Shown here: positions 6,598 through 15,465 of the stretch, piece after piece | Position numbering within the stretch: the first letter of the stretch is position 1 | How the letters are laid out: every line of letters begins with the position of its first letter | DNA from: a virus | Strand: one strand, 5' to 3' | Length of the DNA stretch: 62,024 nucleotides | Virus record (IMG/VR): IMGVR_UViG_3300031753_000006 | Coordinates: 1 to 62,024 of that record | Translations under genes and position numbers: made by a program | The notes under the pieces: model-generated | Seen by the model: the letters and a program-made list of their open reading frames with translations, nothing else | What the model was told of the DNA's origin: nothing | The model's database searches: none

Positions 6598-7847
6598 TGT
6601 ACGCTTCTGAGATCATCGAACGCCGCCTCGCAACCGCCAAACGTGCTGGCCTTCAGTATACCCGTCTTCCCCGTCTCGAGTCGATCGCACGTTCGGCCGA
6701 ACTAGAGTTGTTACGTTCGGACGGCCGCGGCGGCAAATTACCGGACGAACAACTGTCCCGCCCGCTCACGCAGGTCGAACAGGAGTTTGTGGCGTCAGAG
6801 CAACTATTGTGCAAGGTGGACTTCTCTTACTGGATGACCAGATATGCTTTTTGTGAACTTGATCCCGGAGTCACGCCCGATGGCAAAGGCGGTATCGCGC
6901 CGCCGATTCTTGCAGAGTCTCAGTTGCATTACATCAAGCTACTGGGGCGGAAAGAGGTTGAAGTCCACGCCGAGTACGGCAAATACAAACTTACCCTTGG
7001 CATTCACGCGTATTTCCACAAAACTAGACAGGTTATGGCTACAGCCACCACCCGTGCACTCACGTGGCACCGGTTGTTATTCTGGAATGGCACCCGAGCT
7101 TTTTGTGCCACACTTGACGAGCCGAGAATAGGAGAATTGTTCAAACGTGACCACATCATCCTCGACAACCTCCCGTGGTGGCAACTCCCGAAAGTCTACC
7201 CAGACGTCAAAGACACTGAGATCGGATTGGAGCCGCCAATCTCAAGCCGTATCAGTTATCAGGCAGAGAATCAAGTCACTGGTATCGGAACTGGGAGCCA
7301 AAATGACGTATCTCACCTTACGGAGGTCGCTCTCTGGAAATATCCTGGCAGAATTCGGTTTAGTTTTGTCCCATCGATCCCCAAGTCAGTCACTACCCTC
7401 CATATCCAAGAATCCACCGCCGACGGCAAAGGCAACTACTGGCACGAAGTCACCGAAGCGGCCCGTCACAAAAAACGCGGGTTCGAGCACTTCGTCTACG
7501 CGTTCATCCCGTGGTGGTTCAACAAAAACAAATACCGGTCTGTCCCTCCCAGTAACTGGCGGCCTGAGTCGCACACTATTAGCCACGCTGAACTCATCGA
7601 ACGAACGTCGCCTGAATTCAACGGAGGAGTTTTATACAAACCAACTCTGGAACAACTCTACTGGTGGGAATCGACCCGCGCGGAACACGTCAAAACAGGC
7701 GAACTCGCGGCGTTCCTAACGAACTATCCTGCCACGCCCGAACAGTCGTTTCAGAATCCGACGCAGGGAGCGTTGCCAGCTGAGTTGATGGAGGAAATGG
7801 AGACTGAGTGCAAGACGCCCGTGCCGTATGAAGTGGAGTGTGTCTGA
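6597..7847 (+). CDS. terL: Large terminase, ATPase polypeptide (split gene)
   Basis: A 416-residue packaging-motor ATPase. GTG at 6597 is chosen because it shares the G of the upstream TAG stop and has GGAG 8 nt ahead. Walker A is the deviant form KTRQVMATATT (residues 142-152), Walker B ends in the catalytic Glu of HLTEVALW (E243), and the coupling motif is ESTADGKGN (272-280). The frame ends just after YPATPEQSFQ, which in large terminases marks the linker to the nuclease. The nuclease is encoded separately by the next gene, so this product should hydrolyse ATP but not cut DNA. Confidence 0.8.
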   Translation: MYASEIIERRLATAKRAGLQYTRLPRLESIARSAELELLRSDGRGGKLPDEQLSRPLTQVEQEFVASEQLLCKVDFSYWMTRYAFCELDPGVTPDGKGGIAPPILAESQLHYIKLLGRKEVEVHAEYGKYKLTLGIHAYFHKTRQVMATATTRALTWHRLLFWNGTRAFCATLDEPRIGELFKRDHIILDNLPWWQLPKVYPDVKDTEIGLEPPISSRISYQAENQVTGIGTGSQNDVSHLTEVALWKYPGRIRFSFVPSIPKSVTTLHIQESTADGKGNYWHEVTEAARHKKRGFEHFVYAFIPWWFNKNKYRSVPPSNWRPESHTISHAELIERTSPEFNGGVLYKPTLEQLYWWESTRAEHVKTGELAAFLTNYPATPEQSFQNPTQGALPAELMEEMETECKTPVPYEVECV

Positions 7848-8752
7848 TGGCGCTGGCTCCCGATGCCCTGCATGTCGGCGGTAGCAGCATTCATCGTTGC
7901 AACGAATCGTGGGAATCAATCCAAGCCGATCCTCGCGGCCTTCTCTTGATGTGGCACGAACCGCGCCCAGACGCGCATTACGTCATCTCGTGCGATCCAA
8001 CGATGGGCATCACCGGCTGGACAAGATCCGCGCGCCGAGACGGCGACGAAAAGGTGGATAATTGTGCAATCGAAATCTTTCAGTCCGAGGCCATCAAGCT
8101 CCCTCTTTTTAACGAGGACGGAATTCAGAAGATTGATCCGGCGACGAAGCAACCGGCTTTTGTTAGACGAGATATGCAAGTCGCAGAGTATGCCGGACCA
8201 GTGGACGCTGTTGAAGCAGCCAGGATCTGCAAACTCCTTGGACGGATATATCAGGGTGCCGATGAAGAATACGCCCGCCTCATATACGAAGCATGGCCTG
8301 GGCCAGGGGTACTTACTACTCAGGAGCTATTACGGCTTAATTACTCCAATATCTGGATGTGGGAATACATAACCGGCGAGGCTGAAGAAACCAACCGGAT
8401 GGGTTGGCAGTCGTCCTTCCAATCCCAGAAGATCCTGTGGTTTCGTTCGCGCCGACATTTGATGGAACGAAAGGCCAAGATCTATTCGCAGTGGCTGGTC
8501 GAAGAGTACGCGAACTCGGTCATCGATATGGACAAGATGCGTGCTAAGGCCGCATACGGATACCATGACGATCGAATGCAGGCTGCTAACATGGCTTTCT
8601 GGGCGGCCCACAGGTGGTCGTACGATGAATCCCCGCCAGAGCCGGTGACCGCGAACGCCGAGATGGACTTCCAGAAGTTCGCTCCGACATTAGGTGAATC
8701 AGGCGACTTCCGCGCGGCGTGGGAAGTGAGCGTCGATAACTGGGACGTTTGA
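7847..8752 (+). CDS. terL: Large terminase, nuclease polypeptide (split gene)
   Basis: A 301-residue RNase H-fold nuclease. The first acidic site is in YVISCDPTMG (D50) and the last in YGYHDDRMQAAN (D241-D242), the usual metal-binding positions of large terminase nucleases. ATG at 7847 overlaps the ATPase stop as TGATG, so the two are probably made at linked levels and assemble into one motor. In most phages both domains are one chain. No slippery heptamer is present at the junction, so a programmed frameshift is unlikely. Confidence 0.75.
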   Translation: MALAPDALHVGGSSIHRCNESWESIQADPRGLLLMWHEPRPDAHYVISCDPTMGITGWTRSARRDGDEKVDNCAIEIFQSEAIKLPLFNEDGIQKIDPATKQPAFVRRDMQVAEYAGPVDAVEAARICKLLGRIYQGADEEYARLIYEAWPGPGVLTTQELLRLNYSNIWMWEYITGEAEETNRMGWQSSFQSQKILWFRSRRHLMERKAKIYSQWLVEEYANSVIDMDKMRAKAAYGYHDDRMQAANMAFWAAHRWSYDESPPEPVTANAEMDFQKFAPTLGESGDFRAAWEVSVDNWDV

Positions 8753-8785
8753 CATGCGCAACAATTAGGGTTACACTCCAACCAT
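8748..8785 (+). promoter_or_regulatory. Sigma70 near-leaderless promoter
   Basis: TTGACA at 8748-8753 (its first bases contain the last codon and stop region of the nuclease gene), an 18-base spacer, TACACT at 8772-8777, then 8 nt to the ATG at 8786. No ribosome binding site. Confidence 0.7.
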
Positions 8786-9061
8786 ATGGACCCTACCAGC
8801 TCCACTACTCAGGTGAAGCCCAAGCCCGCGAAGCCGAATCCGCCTGTCTCCAACCCACAGGGGGCGGTTGCCTCAGCCCCAGCCGCTCCCACCGCGCTTA
8901 ACGCTGATGGGTCGTACGACTTCCTGTACACGATCAATCCACAGGAGACGCGGCGCCTGCTCACGCGCACCGGACGAGCAAACCGCGAGGAGATGGAGAA
9001 GGAATTGCCGCGATATGTCGAGCGGATCGTCAAGCGGGCAGTGGAAAGTGAAATATATTGA
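8786..9061 (+). CDS. Hypothetical Pro-rich protein, 91 aa
   Basis: The first 40 residues are Pro/Ala/Lys-rich and probably disordered (KPKPAKPNPPVSNPQ). The last 45 form a charged helix (REEMEKELPRYVERIVKRAV). It lies between terminase and portal genes, where small virion or packaging accessory proteins are common. Own promoter upstream. No family recognised. Confidence 0.65.
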   Translation: MDPTSSTTQVKPKPAKPNPPVSNPQGAVASAPAAPTALNADGSYDFLYTINPQETRRLLTRTGRANREEMEKELPRYVERIVKRAVESEIY

Positions 9062-9070
9062 TGGTGGTTT

Positions 9071-9145
9071 GTGTCGACCAATTGGCCAGCAATTGTTGTG
9101 GTTGTGATGTTACTGTTATGGATGTGCCGAGATGATGACTTGTGA
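9071..9145 (+). CDS. Possible 24-aa single-span peptide
   Basis: GTG at 9071 opens MSTNWPAIVVVVMLLLWMCR then DDDL. It fills the gap between two genes and overlaps the next start. The sequence is a textbook short transmembrane helix with a charged end, but there is no clear ribosome binding site. Listed as a weak candidate. Confidence 0.25.
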   Translation: MSTNWPAIVVVVMLLLWMCRDDDL

Positions 9146-9572
9146 GAAGTGCGGTGAAAGGCGGCGACTCGGTGACTGGCCGTACTGCCAAGACGAGACT
9201 GGCCGACACGGACATTCGCGTGGTCATGGCGGCACGTTACTCCAGTCGATCCATCCTATGGAGCGAGCTGTTGTGTTTCGCAACCCCCAAACCGGCGAGA
9301 TCCGCACTCCTGCCCGTAACGACACAGACATGCCCGACTCCTATAAACGCGCAGGGTTCGAGAGAGTGGAAATCGACACCCACCAGAAACGGCGCGAGTT
9401 GGAGAAGGAAGGGCACATGATGGAAGCAGCGTACTATGACAACGGGTCTGCGACGGCCGATCGAGAAATGGAACAGTCGGCCGGCCCAGAGTTGGACGGT
9501 TCGTGCGTCGGATCGGCTGGCGATAACGCATTGACACTTCAAGACCTTCGCAGCGCAGGTCTGCAAGACTAG
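9132..9572 (+). CDS. Zinc-ribbon protein upstream of portal, 146 aa
   Basis: Two ATGs open the frame (9132 and 9135). The N-terminus MMTCEKCGERR with a further Cys in WPYC suggests a half zinc ribbon. A central segment (AVVFRNPQTGEIRTPARND ... YKRAGFERVEI) resembles conserved small proteins seen next to portal genes in soil phages. The C-terminal third is acidic and low in structure. Function unknown; probably a virion or assembly factor. Confidence 0.6.
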   Translation: MMTCEKCGERRRLGDWPYCQDETGRHGHSRGHGGTLLQSIHPMERAVVFRNPQTGEIRTPARNDTDMPDSYKRAGFERVEIDTHQKRRELEKEGHMMEAAYYDNGSATADREMEQSAGPELDGSCVGSAGDNALTLQDLRSAGLQD

Positions 9573-9574
9573 GC

Positions 9575-9589
9575 TACAATACAGGCAGC
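9575..9589 (+). promoter_or_regulatory. Near-leaderless -10 box (TACAAT + 9 nt + ATG)
   Basis: TACAAT at 9575-9580 and 9 nt before the portal ATG at 9590. The -35 side is not convincing, so activity is uncertain. Confidence 0.4.
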
Positions 9590-11569
9590 ATGCCTGAAGA
9601 CATTGCGGCTCTAGCCGGGGAATCCTTCGATCTACCGCCTATCAAAGAACTCGCGGCTGATGCTGCCAAACCTGGGACTGTGGAGTACGCCACAATCCAG
9701 TGGGCCAACGCCAAGCTCAAGCAGGGTCAGCAGTTTGTCGAAGCCAGCATCGGGTACTCCAACGCGACTTCTGCTATCGACGCTATCTTCTCGAACGAAC
9801 GGACGTCCGGTTCATCGTACGTGCCTACTCCTAAGCCGATGTCCCGCACCCGCGCGAATTTCGTGGGTAAAGTCGCCGAGGATCTGACTGCCCAGCTCAC
9901 CGACACCCGCATCTTCTGGAAGTACTCGACTCGCAACCCCGCGTACGAGAAACACGCCACGATTGCGAACGACAACGCGAAAGATTGGTACGTCAACCGA
10001 CTGATCGACCTCCGTCTCGGTGACGTAGTCCGCTACTACACTGTCGCCGGCACTGGTATTGCCCATCTCTACTATTCTCGGCGGCTCAACGACATGATGC
10101 TCGACGCGAAGGATCCTCGCTCCGTCTTCCCGGTCGACCCAGTGTCCTATCACACGTTCCAAGACGCGCTGGGCGTGATCATCCGTGATGCGCGCACACC
10201 TCGGTGGGTCAAATCCGAGTATGGTAAGACTGTCGTGGCTGACGCAGGCGGCGTTGGCATCTTCGGGTGGATGACCCAAGCGATCAAGGGTGGATCTACC
10301 CAGAAGCATTCCGGCCCACTGTCCAAACGTTCGGGCGACGACAAGCCCATCCCCGCGGTACCCACAGTATGGGTCAACACGATGTACTTGGCCGACCCGC
10401 GAGTAAATAAGAAAGAGAACGACGTTTACATGGGGCCTTGGAAGAACGGCAAGCCCCAATCGCCCTGGTCTTATCGCGTTAAGCCTGGGGCGCCGCTCTA
10501 CCCGTTCAAACGAATGATCGTATGGACAACGGAATGCCTGCTGTATGATGGCCCGTCTCCGTACTGGCACGGCAAATTCCCGGTCATCAAGCTCACTCTC
10601 AACCCATGGCCGAATTCTTGGCTGGGCAAAGCGCCACTTTGGGACTTACTCCCGCTTCAAGAATCCATGAATGCCCTGTTACGAGTCATCGACGATCACG
10701 CGGCGCAGTTGGCTCAACCGGGTGTGGTGGCCGACCGAAACGTGTCCGGCGCGGAACTGAAGAAGTTTAACAGCCGGGCCGCCGGTTGGAACATCCGAAC
10801 GAACACTGCGTCGGGCAAGGGGATCACCGTGGTCCCACCGCCGCCGCTCGATCAATCGCTCTGGGAACATGTCAACTGGATCAAAGAAGTGATGCAGATG
10901 CTGTCGGGCACGCTGGACGCCTCACAGTTGGCTGGCCTAGCACAAGTTCCATCGGACGACACGATCGACACTCTCATGAAAGCCATGACGCCAGGTAATC
11001 GTTCGCGATCTCGGATCATGGAAGGATTCATGAAGGAATTGGCCGAGATGTATCTCTACAACATGGCCGAGTTCGATACGATCAGCAAGCGAGTCGCGAA
11101 GTTCGGTCCCACGGCCGTCACGAATGAGGATTTTGATTTCGCCGCTGGCAACTTTATACCGGACGATGTACCGGGATCCGAGCCGGGAGATATCGCGTCC
11201 ACCTATGATGCCTTAGCTGCGGACGAGCCGCGGCCGGAATTCGAGCGTGCCAAGCAGTTGTTCCAGTCATTCACGTACGAGTACACGCCGAACACCCTCC
11301 TGAACTCGGCCGCGATGCAGGACCGGATGGAAGACTTTATGCTGGCCAAGATGGGCTATCTGGATTACTTCACATTCATGCAGAACTTAGGAAAGACGCA
11401 GATTGTGCCGCCGAGCATGAAGATTCCCGATTCGATTACTGAGCGGCTAGTGTTACAGCAGCAGATGGGGATCGGGATGATTGCCAACGCGCAAGGTCGG
11501 AAGGCCACTAACCAGTCAGCGCCATCGCAAGGGCAGAATGCTGCCGGCCCAACGATCCAGACATCGTGA
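9590..11569 (+). CDS. Portal protein
   Basis: A 659-residue protein directly after the terminase genes and before scaffold and capsid, the usual place for the portal. N-terminal helices are followed by a wing with DLTAQLTDTRIFW. The centre has the G-x-P-L-W-D-L-L-P-L-Q-E-S pattern near 345-357 that precedes the stem helices in portals. The C-terminal crown is Gln/Gly-rich. Twelve copies would form the DNA channel at the capsid vertex, dock the split terminase and bind the adaptor at 17194-18483. Length is between T7-type and P22-type portals. Confidence 0.75.
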   Translation: MPEDIAALAGESFDLPPIKELAADAAKPGTVEYATIQWANAKLKQGQQFVEASIGYSNATSAIDAIFSNERTSGSSYVPTPKPMSRTRANFVGKVAEDLTAQLTDTRIFWKYSTRNPAYEKHATIANDNAKDWYVNRLIDLRLGDVVRYYTVAGTGIAHLYYSRRLNDMMLDAKDPRSVFPVDPVSYHTFQDALGVIIRDARTPRWVKSEYGKTVVADAGGVGIFGWMTQAIKGGSTQKHSGPLSKRSGDDKPIPAVPTVWVNTMYLADPRVNKKENDVYMGPWKNGKPQSPWSYRVKPGAPLYPFKRMIVWTTECLLYDGPSPYWHGKFPVIKLTLNPWPNSWLGKAPLWDLLPLQESMNALLRVIDDHAAQLAQPGVVADRNVSGAELKKFNSRAAGWNIRTNTASGKGITVVPPPPLDQSLWEHVNWIKEVMQMLSGTLDASQLAGLAQVPSDDTIDTLMKAMTPGNRSRSRIMEGFMKELAEMYLYNMAEFDTISKRVAKFGPTAVTNEDFDFAAGNFIPDDVPGSEPGDIASTYDALAADEPRPEFERAKQLFQSFTYEYTPNTLLNSAAMQDRMEDFMLAKMGYLDYFTFMQNLGKTQIVPPSMKIPDSITERLVLQQQMGIGMIANAQGRKATNQSAPSQGQNAAGPTIQTS

Positions 11570-11641
11570 ACTGGGTCAGGTCATCTCCCGACTTGACACC
11601 ACTCAATTCCTACCCCTGTAGTTTGTGGTATTCTGTGGTCG

Positions 11642-11896
11642 ATGGCACTCTCAGTTGTCACTGGCGGTCACGGAAGCGGCGGAACTGGTGGCGCAGAACC
11701 CACTAGCGGTAGCCCCAACCCCAACCCCAACGGCTTTTTGGCTAAGTCAACTATGATCAATCACTCGGCGCCCTCGTTCGGCAAACAATCGTTCAGTCGT
11801 GCGTCGAAGGTCAGCACGACCCCCGGCAAACTCGGTCAGTCGTCTCGTCTGGCCCAGTCCGTCTCGTCTCTTCGCCGGAAAGGAGCATTGGCGTGA
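11642..11896 (+). CDS. Gly/Ser-rich virion-associated protein, 84 aa
   Basis: Low-complexity start (GGHGSGGTGG ... SPNPNPNGF) and a basic Ser/Arg tail (SSRLAQSVSSLRRKG). ATG at 11642 lies 7 nt after a TATTCT box. The stop overlaps the next GTG as GTGA. Probably a small disordered virion or head-filling protein; no family recognised. Confidence 0.6.
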   Translation: MALSVVTGGHGSGGTGGAEPTSGSPNPNPNGFLAKSTMINHSAPSFGKQSFSRASKVSTTPGKLGQSSRLAQSVSSLRRKGALA

Positions 11897-12042
11897 TCAC
11901 GTTCACTTTGAGAAATGCCAATGGCAATGTCAAGCCGAACTTTATCGAATTGAAGCAGAATGCGGACCAGCAGCACCGAGACGCTTTAGAGCAGTTACAT
12001 CTCAAGAACTTGGGTGCAGCAAAGGGGGAGAAAAATGGGTAG
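11893..12042 (+). CDS. Hypothetical protein, 49 aa
   Basis: GTG at 11893 overlaps the previous stop. The product starts MITFTLRNANGNVKPNFIEL and continues as a charged helix (NADQQHRDALEQLHLKNL). Its last codons overlap the next ATG. The tight packing of four short genes here supports it being real. Function unknown. Confidence 0.55.
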   Translation: MITFTLRNANGNVKPNFIELKQNADQQHRDALEQLHLKNLGAAKGEKNG

Positions 12043-12232
12043 CACAGCGGGTCAAATGGGCAGTGGTAAAGGCGGCTTCTTCCCCAAGAAGTCCGGCTTC
12101 TCGTCCGGTTTCGCGAAGAAAAAGACGGGCATTCTGTCCAAAGGCTTCTCGGGCAAGACTTCGAGCGACATGATCAAAGGGCCGCGAGACGCCAAAGGCA
12201 CTCGTGAGTCCGGCATGAACGGAGGGTACTAA
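12035..12232 (+). CDS. Lys/Gly/Ser-rich basic protein, 65 aa
   Basis: ATG at 12035 with GGGGAG just upstream. The chain is built of KKSG, SGKT and KGFSGK-like runs and is strongly basic, with alternating Gly/Ser/Phe. It is disordered and likely nucleic-acid-binding. Similar in flavour to the 41-aa and 84-aa basic proteins elsewhere, so a DNA-condensing or internal-head role is plausible. Confidence 0.6.
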   Translation: MGSTAGQMGSGKGGFFPKKSGFSSGFAKKKTGILSKGFSGKTSSDMIKGPRDAKGTRESGMNGGY

Positions 12233-12643
12233 GTGGGCGCGATGGCACCAGGAGCGGCGCTGTACGGAGTCGGTCAAGCTGACGGCAACCCGACTAACGC
12301 AGCCTCGGCACCTCTGCCCCCCTTACCGGACATGAACACTGGTGGCGACACCCAGCCGCAGACTGGCAACAAGGACGTTCTGGCCTCTCTGATGTCCGGT
12401 GTCGGCCCCGTTAAGAAGCACGCCGATACGATCGTTCAGTCGGCCAAGGAAATTGTGAAGATGGGGGTTATCCCCGGCGCGGAGCAAGTGGCCGCGCAGA
12501 TTATAAGTTTGGCGACCTCGTTAGTTCCGATGGCCGCCCAGAACCTGCTCAACCCGATGGGTGGGGCAGTGCAAAGTGGGAATAGCAGCGGGATGGGACA
12601 GATGTTACCGCCTCCGGGTGGTCCAGCCCCATTGCCACAGTAA
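12233..12643 (+). CDS. Hypothetical virion-module protein, 136 aa
   Basis: GTG at 12233 directly follows the previous TAA and has GGAGGG about 7 nt upstream; the ATG at 12242 is an alternative. Pro/Ala-rich ends flank a helical centre (VKKHADTIVQSAKEIVKMG ... AAQIISLATSLV). No family recognised. Confidence 0.55.
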   Translation: MGAMAPGAALYGVGQADGNPTNAASAPLPPLPDMNTGGDTQPQTGNKDVLASLMSGVGPVKKHADTIVQSAKEIVKMGVIPGAEQVAAQIISLATSLVPMAAQNLLNPMGGAVQSGNSSGMGQMLPPPGGPAPLPQ

Positions 12644-12663
12644 CGAAGCAAGGAAAGGACGAA

Positions 12664-12918
12664 ATGCCGCACGACGTAAAGGGTAATTTGTTAAAAGTTG
12701 GCGACGAAGTGCTTCTTCGTGCAGTAGTTGAGGAAATTAGCACTGGTATAGAATTTTGTAATTGTAAGATCAAAACATTCTATCCGATGTATCCCAGTGA
12801 CAAGCACGATTCGTTTTCAGCGATTAACACCCGTCAGTTGGAAAAAGTGGAGTGTATTCCAAGTGAGGAAAATAAACCACTTGGTTGGGTTGATACTAAA
12901 AACCCTCAGTTTGTGTAA
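12664..12918 (+). CDS. Small KOW/SH3-like beta-barrel protein, 84 aa
   Basis: Good ribosome binding site (AAGGAAAGG). The opening MPHDVKGNLLKVGDEVLLRA and later INTRQLEKVE fit a small beta-barrel seen in short conserved phage proteins of this N-terminal pattern. Two cysteines sit in FCNCK. Base composition is more A/T-rich than its neighbours. Function unknown. Confidence 0.6.
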   Translation: MPHDVKGNLLKVGDEVLLRAVVEEISTGIEFCNCKIKTFYPMYPSDKHDSFSAINTRQLEKVECIPSEENKPLGWVDTKNPQFV

Positions 12919-12938
12919 GGAAAGGACGAAGGTAATTT

Positions 12939-13688
12939 GTGACGATCGACGAAGTGATCTCGACTCTGGAACTTGACACGGAAACCGCGGCAATTCTGCG
13001 ATCCAAGGCGAAGGCCGAGAAGGCTGCCGCCCTCAAACAACAGAAGGATCTGGACACCATTGAAGCCCAGCGCGCGGCTCTTGAAGCTGAGCTGGTGGCT
13101 GACGGCAAAAAGGGTGCTCGCAACTACAAACAGTGGTACGAGGAGAATTTCCCAAAGATTCAGAAGTTGCAGGGTGATTACGCGAAGTATGTCGAGCGGT
13201 ATGGATCGATCGATACCACCACGACTACCACGACCACGACCCCCACGACCGTCCCTGCTGGCATGACGCCCGAACAAGTGTCCAAGATGATCCAGGATAC
13301 CTACACGCCGCAGTGGTCGACCCTCCTCAAGGGCAGTGGCAAAATCCTCGAGAAGCACATTCGCGCCGGCCGTAAGAACGAACTTGACTGGGACAAATTG
13401 TCCGAATTGGCTGCCACTCACAATGGCGATCTCGTGGCCGCGTACAACGAATGGGACGCGCCCGAAGCCGACAAGGCTCGTAAGGCTGACGAGGAAAAGC
13501 GCATTAACGAGGAAGTTGAGAAGCGTGTGAAAAAGCAGCAGACCAACAGTTTCTTCCCGACGACCGAACAGGCTCCGACGGGAGTGTCGCCGCTGTCGAA
13601 AGACCGCGGTGGCGAGCCGAAGTACGACCGTAATAAGGTCATCGAGTCCGCGATTTCGGGCTTGTATGAACCGAGCACAGTTCACTAG
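12939..13688 (+). CDS. Scaffolding protein
   Basis: A 249-residue, highly charged helical protein immediately before the major capsid gene. Residues 15-60 are coiled coil (AILRSKAKAEKAAALKQQKD). A run of nine threonines (residues 93-101) forms a linker, and the C-terminal half is again charged helix with a basic tail. Position, composition and lack of enzyme motifs fit a capsid-assembly scaffold. GTG start at 12939 behind AAGGACGAAGG. The Thr run comes from an ACC/ACG/ACT codon repeat that could slip. Confidence 0.65.
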   Translation: MTIDEVISTLELDTETAAILRSKAKAEKAAALKQQKDLDTIEAQRAALEAELVADGKKGARNYKQWYEENFPKIQKLQGDYAKYVERYGSIDTTTTTTTTTPTTVPAGMTPEQVSKMIQDTYTPQWSTLLKGSGKILEKHIRAGRKNELDWDKLSELAATHNGDLVAAYNEWDAPEADKARKADEEKRINEEVEKRVKKQQTNSFFPTTEQAPTGVSPLSKDRGGEPKYDRNKVIESAISGLYEPSTVH

Positions 13689-13697
13689 GAGGATTCG

Positions 13698-14804
13698 ATG
13701 CCTGATACCTTAACGCAAATCGAGGTAACGACCCGCCGTTACATTGACGAACAGCCCAAGTTGCGGGACTTGGTGTTCAACAAGGACCCCTTCATGTCCT
13801 TCTTGGACGAGAACTGCCTCGATGAAGTGGAGGGCGGCTCGACCTGGAATGACAATATCGAGTATGACGTGCAGGATGGCGGATCCTACAGCAAGGGACA
13901 GGACCTGCCTGCTGACCAACGTCAGATCGAGCAGCAACTCCGCTTCGATCCCAAGTACCAAACCGTGATGATCCCCTTTTATAAGGAAGACATCAAGGTT
14001 CTGAATAACGGACCGTTGGCGGTTGTGAAGCTGGTCGAGGAGCGTGTCGACAGCGCGTATATGCAACTCGGCGCGCAGACAGCACTGCAACTGTACTTCC
14101 AGGGCCAGTCCGGCAACTACATCAAGTTGATCAACGGATTGCTCGAGGCACTGAGCGATGGCACCACGAACGGCTGGGATGGTAATACCTACGCTGTCTA
14201 CGGCACCCTCACCCGCTCGTTGTACGGCGGCCGTATGCTCGCACCCGCGCCGACCACGTTCACCAATTCCACGTTCTCCCTGCCCCAGCTTGAAACGATG
14301 TATCAGTCGGTCAACTTTGGCAGCGGCGAGTATGAGCCGAACATCATCCTGACCACGGCGGTCGGGTACGGCATCATCCGCAACAACTTTCAGACCCAGC
14401 AACGGTTCCAGAATGTGACCGTGGCAAAGGGTGGATTCCGCGGCCTCGAGTACAACGGTGCCGTCGTGTTGGCTTCCCGCTATGCCCCCGGCTCCTACCT
14501 GACCAAGTCGAACGGCACGAACGATCGTGTGGCCGTTCGGTACCTGACCTACACCACGAACGGTGCGGTCACGGCCTACCCCACCGGCTCTCTCGGAACT
14601 GGCGAGTCGATCTGGCTCATCAATGCGCGCAAGCCGATGATCAAGTACCGCATCAGCAAGCAGGCACCGTTCAATGGTTCGCTCGACGACGATGGATTCA
14701 TCCCGTCGGCCGGTAACACCAAGATCGTGGGCAAGGTCCTGCTCGCCCACAACATGACCGTACTTCCCGGCTACCACTGCTACGGGTTCGGGTTCACGCA
14801 GTAA
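13698..14804 (+). CDS. Major capsid protein
   Basis: A 368-residue protein with AGGAGG 7 nt upstream of the ATG, the best ribosome binding site of the head module. It follows the scaffold and precedes small decoration-type genes. The beta/alpha pattern with an N-terminal arm, E-loop-like region (residues 50-90) and Gly-rich P-domain strands fits an HK97-fold shell protein (for example PNIILTTAVGYGIIRNNF at about 215-232). No protease domain is present. Sequence uses G/C-ending codons heavily, as expected of the most expressed gene. Confidence 0.75.
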   Translation: MPDTLTQIEVTTRRYIDEQPKLRDLVFNKDPFMSFLDENCLDEVEGGSTWNDNIEYDVQDGGSYSKGQDLPADQRQIEQQLRFDPKYQTVMIPFYKEDIKVLNNGPLAVVKLVEERVDSAYMQLGAQTALQLYFQGQSGNYIKLINGLLEALSDGTTNGWDGNTYAVYGTLTRSLYGGRMLAPAPTTFTNSTFSLPQLETMYQSVNFGSGEYEPNIILTTAVGYGIIRNNFQTQQRFQNVTVAKGGFRGLEYNGAVVLASRYAPGSYLTKSNGTNDRVAVRYLTYTTNGAVTAYPTGSLGTGESIWLINARKPMIKYRISKQAPFNGSLDDDGFIPSAGNTKIVGKVLLAHNMTVLPGYHCYGFGFTQ

Positions 14805-14832
14805 CGCACGAAAGGAAAATGAGGAGGAACTA

Positions 14833-15456
14833 ATGTCTGCAATCCAAGTCTACAAGCGAATCGCGAATCCCTTCATGCCGCAAGGCACGAGCGCGAAAAC
14901 AAACTCCGCTACTCCTTTCTATGCTCCTGGCGAGATCGGCTGTGGCTTTTTCGATCCGATGACCGGTTTCTCGTGCGCTCGAGTCCGACTGGATTCCGGT
15001 GCTACATCGGCCACCGCGGTCGGCGCGGTGAAGGCTGGGCAACTAGCTTTCTGGAAAGACCGCTCGAACAATCTCGTCACAAACGATCAGGCGCAGACTG
15101 ACATCGCCATCGCTCTTGGGGCCGCTGCCCCAGCCAACGCTTGGCTGAACCGTGTAGCCGGTGTATTCCAGTTGGCCGTTTCCACGGCTGCTGGTACCAA
15201 CGACTCAACCGGTAACCCGGTCACGTATGTCTGCGATATCGTGATCGAAGGTCCGAACGTCAACGTCTTCACTAAGGCGAGTGGCGCGACGGCCGGTTGC
15301 CAAGCGGTTTGCGATACTACGGCCAGCACGGCTCAGGCTATCGCGCTGACCAACACTAACACGGCTCCGACGTCCCAAGTTCTCGGTGTGTTCCGGTCGT
15401 CCACGATCACGAACAACTTGGCTCCTATGGACGTACAGATCGGATTCTTGGTGTAA
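14833..15456 (+). CDS. Putative head decoration protein
   Basis: A 207-residue Ala/Thr/Val-rich beta protein directly after the capsid gene, with GGAGG 6 nt upstream. It begins MSAIQVYKRIANPFMPQG and has alternating Thr/Ala strands with three cysteines in GCQAVC-like spacing near 155-160. Position and composition match head decoration or head-fibre proteins. No motif proves it. Confidence 0.5.
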   Translation: MSAIQVYKRIANPFMPQGTSAKTNSATPFYAPGEIGCGFFDPMTGFSCARVRLDSGATSATAVGAVKAGQLAFWKDRSNNLVTNDQAQTDIAIALGAAAPANAWLNRVAGVFQLAVSTAAGTNDSTGNPVTYVCDIVIEGPNVNVFTKASGATAGCQAVCDTTASTAQAIALTNTNTAPTSQVLGVFRSSTITNNLAPMDVQIGFLV

Positions 15457-15465
15457 GGAGGAAAC

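Noticed and set aside
7838-7850. Programmed ribosomal frameshift joining the two terminase parts
   Set aside because: No slippery heptamer or downstream structure is evident, while a TGATG reinitiation site is present.
9812-10570. Minus-strand frame of 252 codons opposite the portal gene
   Set aside because: Arg-rich antisense shadow without ribosome binding site or -10 box; the portal reading is supported by context.
12906-13685. Minus-strand frame of 259 codons opposite the scaffold gene
   Set aside because: Shadow of a G/C-biased coding strand; low-complexity Gly/Arg runs come from the antisense of the Thr-codon repeat.
13710-14777. Minus-strand open frame of 355 codons opposite the capsid gene
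   Set aside because: It mirrors the codon bias of the highly expressed capsid gene and has no start signal; the sense strand is clearly coding.
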